Shown here piece by piece: positions 16,201-19,812 of a stretch of 19,812 bases of DNA (the stretch's first letter is position 1; each line of letters opens with the position of its first letter). A program made the position numbers and the translations under genes. The stretch is taken from assembly GCA_964394585.1 (NCBI GenBank), contig CAYMYI010000076.1:1-19812 (forward strand). Reading direction: 5' to 3'. Source of the DNA: CAYUJH01 sp964394585. Lineage in GTDB: Bacteria; Bacteroidota; Bacteroidia; Cytophagales; Flammeovirgaceae. The notes beneath the pieces are model-generated. The model saw only the letters and a list, made by a program, of their open reading frames with translations. It searched no databases and was not told the origin of the DNA.

Positions 16201-18908
16201 AAAGCGGAAATTTCATCATCCAATTAGAAACGCAAGATGCCAACAGAGATACGTGTATTGTCCAAACAGTGGCGGTTGATACAGTAAGTATTTTCTATCC
16301 TTCTTATGAAATAACCCCCGATACCACTCTTTGCGAAGGAGAAACCATTACTTTGAGGGCATCGGGCGGAGTTTCTTACGAATGGCTAAACGATGCATTC
16401 GAAAACCCTACTGCCGCAACACAAACCTTTTCGGTACTTTCCTCGGAAACGTATTCCGTTGCCGTAACCGATAGCGTAGGCTGCCCAGATACACTGCAAG
16501 TTACCGTAACGATGAACCCAATCATAGAAGTCGATTTTGTATATGAGTTTGTGGATCGGTGCGAAAATCCTGGGTTAGTCCGATTTATCAATCAGTCAAG
16601 AGGAACGCAAGATTTTGTATGGGATTTGGGTGGATTAGCTACGATTGAAAACCAAGATACCCTTACCTTCAATTTTGAGGAAGACGGGCTTTATCATATC
16701 AGCTTAGCAGCGAAAGAAGAAAATCTGTGTAATGGTGATACGCTATTCACTCAAACCGTACCCATTATATATCCTGCCTTTCGCATTACGCCCGATACGT
16801 TTCTCTGCTTGGGGGAAACCCTACCGATTCTCGCCGAGGGAGGCATCACGTACCAATGGCTAGAAGAAACGTTTGTTAATAATACTTTGCCTTCGCAAAG
16901 TGTATCTCCTACGGCAACTACTACTTATACCGTTGTCGCAACAGATAGTATTGGCTGTACCGATACCTTACAAACCCAAATTACTGTAGTTGAACCCCTT
17001 GAAGCGCGATTTACGCATCAGTTTGTTGACCGATGCGCCTCGCCGGGTTTGGTGCAGTTTATCAATCAATCGACCGGTACCGATAGCATCGTTTGGAGCA
17101 TAGGCGATACTCGCATAGAACTGCGCGATACGGTACTCTTCAATTTTGAAGCCAACGGAACCTACAGCATACAGTTGGAGGCACTCGATGCTGAAGGATA
17201 CCCCTGCCTGATAAGCCCATTAGCAACCGATACGCTCGATATTATCATTCCCGAATATCAAATCTCAGCGGATACAACGTTATGCGAAGGGGATAGTATT
17301 CAGCTTTCTGTATCCGGAGGGGTACAATACCGATGGCTCAATACCTCAACACTTTCTGAAACCAACATAGCGACCCCAGTGGCAACTCCTTCTGCCACTA
17401 CTACTTACTCAGTAGAAATCACGAATGTGCTTGGCTGTATCGATACGCTCTCTACTACACTCCGAGTGCTACCCATCATTGAAGTAGACTTTTCATATAT
17501 GTTGCTCGACCGCTGTGCCAACCCCAACATTGTGGAGTTTGTCAACCAAAGCAAAGGCACACAGTCTTTTCGTTGGGAAGTAGAGGGCATTGCTTCGATC
17601 GAAAATGAAGATACAGTACAAATTGCTTTCACAGAAGCAGGAACATACGTTGTATCTCTTCAAGCTCTTGATTCCAACGCTTGTTCGCAAAAAGTGTTCA
17701 AACAGGATACCCTTACGCTAGACTTTCCCACTTTTGTGAGCACTACGGATACAACGGTCTGTCGTGGTGAAACTATTTTCCTCAACGCTTCTGGTGGTAC
17801 TGCGTATCAGTGGCTTCAAGAAGGAAATGTAGTAGGTACTTCCTCTGTATTGCCTGTACAAATCGATAGTACCCAAACATACCAAGTGCGGTTTACCAAT
17901 AACGAAGGCTGCAGCGAGCTACGCAACATAGAGGTAACTACCTTCCCTGAAATAGCCCCTTCGTTCCAATTTGTGTATGAAGAGCAATGTGTGGCACCCT
18001 TCCGAATCCGCTTTGAAAACACTGGCAAAGGTTATGAACAGTTCACATGGCTAATCAATGGAGAAGAAGTCAGCAACTCACAAGATACTCTTCGGTTTAG
18101 TTTCGCCGAAGAAGGCGACTATACCATCACACTTCGTGTTGAGGCTGAGAACCCTTGTAATTATTCGCTCGAATACCGTGAATTGATTCCTATCAACTTC
18201 ACCAACATCGTAGTATCTGAAGATACCACTATATGTTTTGGCGAATCGGTTACACTACAAGCGCAGGGACTCGAAACATTTGTTTGGCAGCCTTCCAACA
18301 GCTTAAGTAATTCTACGATTGCTAATCCTATAGCGAGTCCTACTTCGACTACTACATACACGCTCACTACAGCAAATGCAGATTGTTCATTCACAGAAGA
18401 AGTTACTATTTCAGTAGTCCCTGAAATTGACTTAAGCTTCGGTTACACGTTGGAACCTTCTTGTGGTGAACTTCCTACTGTGCGGTTCACAAACACTTCA
18501 GAAGGTGCTGCGGCATACTTTTGGGAATTTGGAGATGGCGTTACTACCACAAATGAAGGTCCTACTACTACCCATCGCTATACTAACGAAGGTACTTTTA
18601 CCATTACGCTCTTGGGTGTAAATGAAAATTGCCAAGAGCGCATCGAACAACCGATAACAGTTGCCCCTTTTTTGCCTCCAAATGCTTTTTCACCAAATGG
18701 CGATATGTATAACGAAGTGTTCGATTTAGGAGAGCAGGGTAAGGGAGTACGCTTAGAAATTTTCAACCGCTGGGGCGAGCGCGTTTATCAAGCGGATAAT
18801 TACCAAAATACCTGGGATGGGGGCAATTTAGCGGAAGGTGTTTATTTCTATCAAATCACACCTCAAGAAGGCAGTACATGCCGAGGATGGGTGAAACTTT
18901 TGCGATAA
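13239..18908 (+). CDS. giant SBBP/Ig-like/PKD repeat surface protein with T9SS type B signal
   Basis: A protein of about 1889 residues. Order of parts: signal peptide (1-25, ending THTKA-like TTKAQ); N-terminal domain of the kind found in SBBP-repeat proteins (about 27-260, FVENQQQWQPDVRFRA), with a histidine-rich loop near 67-86; an SBBP beta-propeller-like region (about 264-775) with recurring ATYLGG, DAAGNSYVSG and DFPVT motifs; a canonical PKD domain (about 782-860, WDTGDG); a long array of alternating Ig-like and PKD-derived modules (about 863-1810) closing with another canonical PKD (FWEFGDG); and a C-terminal type B sorting domain (about 1810-1889) with PNAFSPNGD, FNRWGERVYQ, WDGG and GVYFYQI. 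It is expected to cross the outer membrane by the type IX secretion system and act on the surface in adhesion or gliding. ATG 13239 is chosen since the signal peptide starts there; the frame is open from a TTG at 13110. Confidence 0.93.
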   Translation: MYRTYYYYTLLILVLVAWSHTTKAQFAKPYEFVENQQQWQPDVRFRAKLPGGFLHLHPHQLTYTFYDAHAVEEMHHAHHQEGAAHQRVASALPTVPTSHKKIKAHGIQVAFLGANPGVKLIGNSIKSVRQNYFLGNDPARWSSNLAVYEGATYQNVYPKTDLHFIQQNGQLKYEFVLAVGADPSAIRLQYEGAESMYLHEGNLHVETTLNTLIEQRPFSYQLIEGDTVVVPSHFQLRGNTVSFEFPEGYHKAYPLVIDPILIFARYSGSFSDNWGNSATYDAAGNSYVSGITFGADFPVTGGAFDVSYAGQVDVVIMKYDSLGTNVQYATFLGGLEEELPASMIVNSRNELVVMGITGSSNFPIPLNGFDRVFGGGRLMYPFPTPDGSGGVTAGSPQFVNGTDIFISIFNENGSALVGGTYLGGSENDGVTGGRAEPTFEISPLMRNYGDSFRGEIVLDAQDNIYVASATESADFPISGNAYDTSLGGLRDALVVKLNPNASSLLWATYLGGSERDAAYGIRVNTLNEVYVTGGTASTDFPTSVGALNLTYQGGSTDGFISRLSSDGTALRSSTFLGTTRYDQGYLLDLDDQGNVAVFGQTLGSYLVTPNVFSVANSSQFIHKLDSELRTTIFSTRIGNGVNEINLVPTAFTITNCNTIYFAGWGGGSAGNGGFNTIGGSVSGMPTTPNALQRFTDGADFYLGILSANGSTLEYGSFIGAFGARGDHVDGGTSRFDPKGVVYQAVCSCQPDVFEFPSTVNVNNSSNCNMLVFKMDLSTLNADFEPSVSEGCVPLDVTFRNQSEGGLTFTWDTGDGTTLSGAENPQHTYTEAGEYVVTLTISDPNSCQKFDVHTDTIQVFPREFSITPDTTICRGDSLQLSVSGGVSYRWREGRIPDAANPTPIVAPQENTTYSVIAINEFGCRDTLSVTVEIREPVNVDFEANFVDRCAEPGRIQLVNRSTGIETFRWDVAGIGSFENQDTVEVNFTESGNFIIQLETQDANRDTCIVQTVAVDTVSIFYPSYEITPDTTLCEGETITLRASGGVSYEWLNDAFENPTAATQTFSVLSSETYSVAVTDSVGCPDTLQVTVTMNPIIEVDFVYEFVDRCENPGLVRFINQSRGTQDFVWDLGGLATIENQDTLTFNFEEDGLYHISLAAKEENLCNGDTLFTQTVPIIYPAFRITPDTFLCLGETLPILAEGGITYQWLEETFVNNTLPSQSVSPTATTTYTVVATDSIGCTDTLQTQITVVEPLEARFTHQFVDRCASPGLVQFINQSTGTDSIVWSIGDTRIELRDTVLFNFEANGTYSIQLEALDAEGYPCLISPLATDTLDIIIPEYQISADTTLCEGDSIQLSVSGGVQYRWLNTSTLSETNIATPVATPSATTTYSVEITNVLGCIDTLSTTLRVLPIIEVDFSYMLLDRCANPNIVEFVNQSKGTQSFRWEVEGIASIENEDTVQIAFTEAGTYVVSLQALDSNACSQKVFKQDTLTLDFPTFVSTTDTTVCRGETIFLNASGGTAYQWLQEGNVVGTSSVLPVQIDSTQTYQVRFTNNEGCSELRNIEVTTFPEIAPSFQFVYEEQCVAPFRIRFENTGKGYEQFTWLINGEEVSNSQDTLRFSFAEEGDYTITLRVEAENPCNYSLEYRELIPINFTNIVVSEDTTICFGESVTLQAQGLETFVWQPSNSLSNSTIANPIASPTSTTTYTLTTANADCSFTEEVTISVVPEIDLSFGYTLEPSCGELPTVRFTNTSEGAAAYFWEFGDGVTTTNEGPTTTHRYTNEGTFTITLLGVNENCQERIEQPITVAPFLPPNAFSPNGDMYNEVFDLGEQGKGVRLEIFNRWGERVYQADNYQNTWDGGNLAEGVYFYQITPQEGSTCRGWVKLLR
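15826..18665 (+). repeat. tandem array of six Ig-like/PKD-derived module pairs
   Basis: Six pairs with a period of about 475 bases lie inside the giant gene. Ig-like A modules begin near 15826, 16305, 16779, 17256, 17736 and 18207, each opening with a (T/S)xDTTxCxGE-type motif, then SGGxxYxW, and ending in a GC-D-T-L strand. B modules begin near 16044, 16522, 16996, 17478, 17949 and 18426. B1-B4 carry (F/L)(V/L)DRC and B1-B5 a W-x-(V/I/L) core strand. The units are diverged at DNA level, so recombination is not recent overall. Confidence 0.85.
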
Positions 18909-18963
18909 ATATATGTAGGGAGCTTTTCTAATATCAAAAATAGGGGAATCTTAGTCTTTCGTA

Positions 18964-18993
18964 TTCTTTCTTTTGGGAAAAACCAAGAAAGAA
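18964..18993. terminator. weak hairpin between convergent genes
   Basis: TTCTTTCTT...GG (18964-18976) can pair with CCAAGAAAGAA (18983-18993), leaving a two-base bulge and a six-base loop. It lies in the 87-base gap between the giant gene and the convergent phosphatase gene, next to the latter's stop. It lacks a T track on either strand, so its role as terminator is uncertain. Confidence 0.3.
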
Positions 18994-18995
18994 AA

Positions 18996-19812
18996 TTATG
19001 CTCTAAAACCAATTACGAGAATGTCATCAATTTGAGGCTCATTCCCCATCCAATCCAAGAGCTTGCTATTCAAGATTTCTCGTTGCTTACGCATAGGGAC
19101 ATCACGCATTTCTAAGAATGTATCTTTCAGTTGGCGCAGCATAAATTTTCGTCCGTTGGGGAAATCTTCACTTTTACCACCAAACTGATCCTGATAACCA
19201 TCACTAAATACGTAGAAGTTTTGCATGTTATCTTTAAGAGGTACTTCATGTAGTGTAAACTCGCGGGCTTCTTCGCGTTGTGTTCCTCCTACAGGCATTT
19301 TGTCTCCTTTAATCACTTGTAACGCACCATTTTCGTCAAGGTATATCAAAGGATTCTTAGCCCCTGCAAATTGTAGTACTCTACGGTTATGGTCAATTGC
19401 ACAGAGCGCCATATCCATTCCATCGCGGTTATCATTTTTATCCTGCTTCAACGCACGACGAATTCGAATATGCAATGCATTCAGGATTTTATTAGGCTCT
19501 TCAACTCCTAATAAATTTACAATTTCATTGAGCAAGTCGTTGCCAATCATACTCATAAAAGCACCCGGCACACCATGACCGGTACAGTCTACAGCAGCAA
19601 TAAAAGTTTTCCCTTTCTTTTCTAAGAACCAGAAGAAATCGCCACTTACTACATCACGGGGTTTAAACAGAATAAAAGAATCGGGTACACTACGGCGGAT
19701 ATACGATCGTTGAGGCAAAATAGCTTCTTGAATCCGCTTTGCATAATTTATACTAGACTGAATCTTTTGGCTTACTTTGCTGATTTTTTCATTTTGTGCC
19801 TCAATTTGTGCA
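18996..19812 (-). CDS. PP2C/SpoIIE serine phosphatase, N-terminus beyond the window
   Basis: The frame stays open to the right edge, so the true start is outside; about 272 residues are visible. The first visible residues (AQIEAQNEKISKVSQKIQ) look like the end of a coiled coil and lead to SINYAKRIQEAILPQ, the linker that precedes the phosphatase domain in this subfamily. The phosphatase core is complete: RDVVSGDFFW, AAVDCTGHGVPGAFMS, DGMDMALC, FSDGYQDQFGG and the terminal QIDDILVIGF. It should be a metal-dependent Ser/Thr phosphatase of the RsbU/SpoIIE type. It closely resembles the phosphatase domain of the REC-phosphatase at 4038-5357 (shared PDSFI-F-PRDVVSGDF-WF). The TTG at 19716-19718 is an internal Leu codon (AILPQR), not a start. 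The sensor or receiver part, if any, cannot be seen. Confidence 0.93.
   Translation of the reverse strand, partial: AQIEAQNEKISKVSQKIQSSINYAKRIQEAILPQRSYIRRSVPDSFILFKPRDVVSGDFFWFLEKKGKTFIAAVDCTGHGVPGAFMSMIGNDLLNEIVNLLGVEEPNKILNALHIRIRRALKQDKNDNRDGMDMALCAIDHNRRVLQFAGAKNPLIYLDENGALQVIKGDKMPVGGTQREEAREFTLHEVPLKDNMQNFYVFSDGYQDQFGGKSEDFPNGRKFMLRQLKDTFLEMRDVPMRKQREILNSKLLDWMGNEPQIDDILVIGFRA

Overview
The window looks like chromosomal DNA from a free-living member of the Bacteroidota, probably of the Cytophagales type. Four things support this: a giant secreted protein ending in a type B sorting domain of the type IX secretion system (T9SS); a DUF4249 lipoprotein; promoter -7 boxes of the Bacteroidota form TAnnTTTG; and no strong Shine-Dalgarno sequences ahead of the genes. 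I see no rRNA, tRNA, CRISPR array, transposase or phage gene.

Left part (1-3250): a small membrane protein of unknown function, then a minus-strand pair made of an FtsX/MacB-type ABC permease with a histidine-rich extracytoplasmic loop and a secreted thioredoxin-fold protein (CGWC). A strong terminator follows the pair. Next, on the plus strand, is a small very acidic protein with a 21-base tandem duplication at its end, followed by a hairpin.

Signalling block (3382-6559): three consecutive plus-strand genes carry related receiver (REC) domains. They are a stand-alone REC, a REC-coiled coil-PP2C/SpoIIE serine phosphatase, and a REC-coiled coil-histidine kinase with no sensor domain. A second phosphatase of the same subfamily is cut by the right edge of the window (18996-19812, minus). 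The set resembles a phosphorelay joined to an RsbU-like partner switch, but no STAS or anti-sigma partner lies in the window.

Housekeeping block (6623-10455): dihydrolipoamide dehydrogenase with a good Bacteroidota promoter and a strong terminator, then groES-groEL. The groESL leader has no CIRCE element. It contains a sequence with the geometry of a sigma-54 (-24/-12) promoter. A bidirectional terminator closes groEL and the convergent next gene.

Surface block (10472-18908): a minus-strand GH32 fructan hydrolase with an export signal is divergent from a DUF4249 lipoprotein gene. After the lipoprotein comes a gene for a protein of about 1889 residues. It has a signal peptide, an N-terminal domain typical of SBBP proteins, an SBBP beta-propeller-like region, a PKD domain, a long array of alternating Ig-like and PKD-derived modules with regularly paired cysteines, a final PKD domain and a T9SS type B C-terminal signal. 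It is probably an adhesin or structural surface protein.
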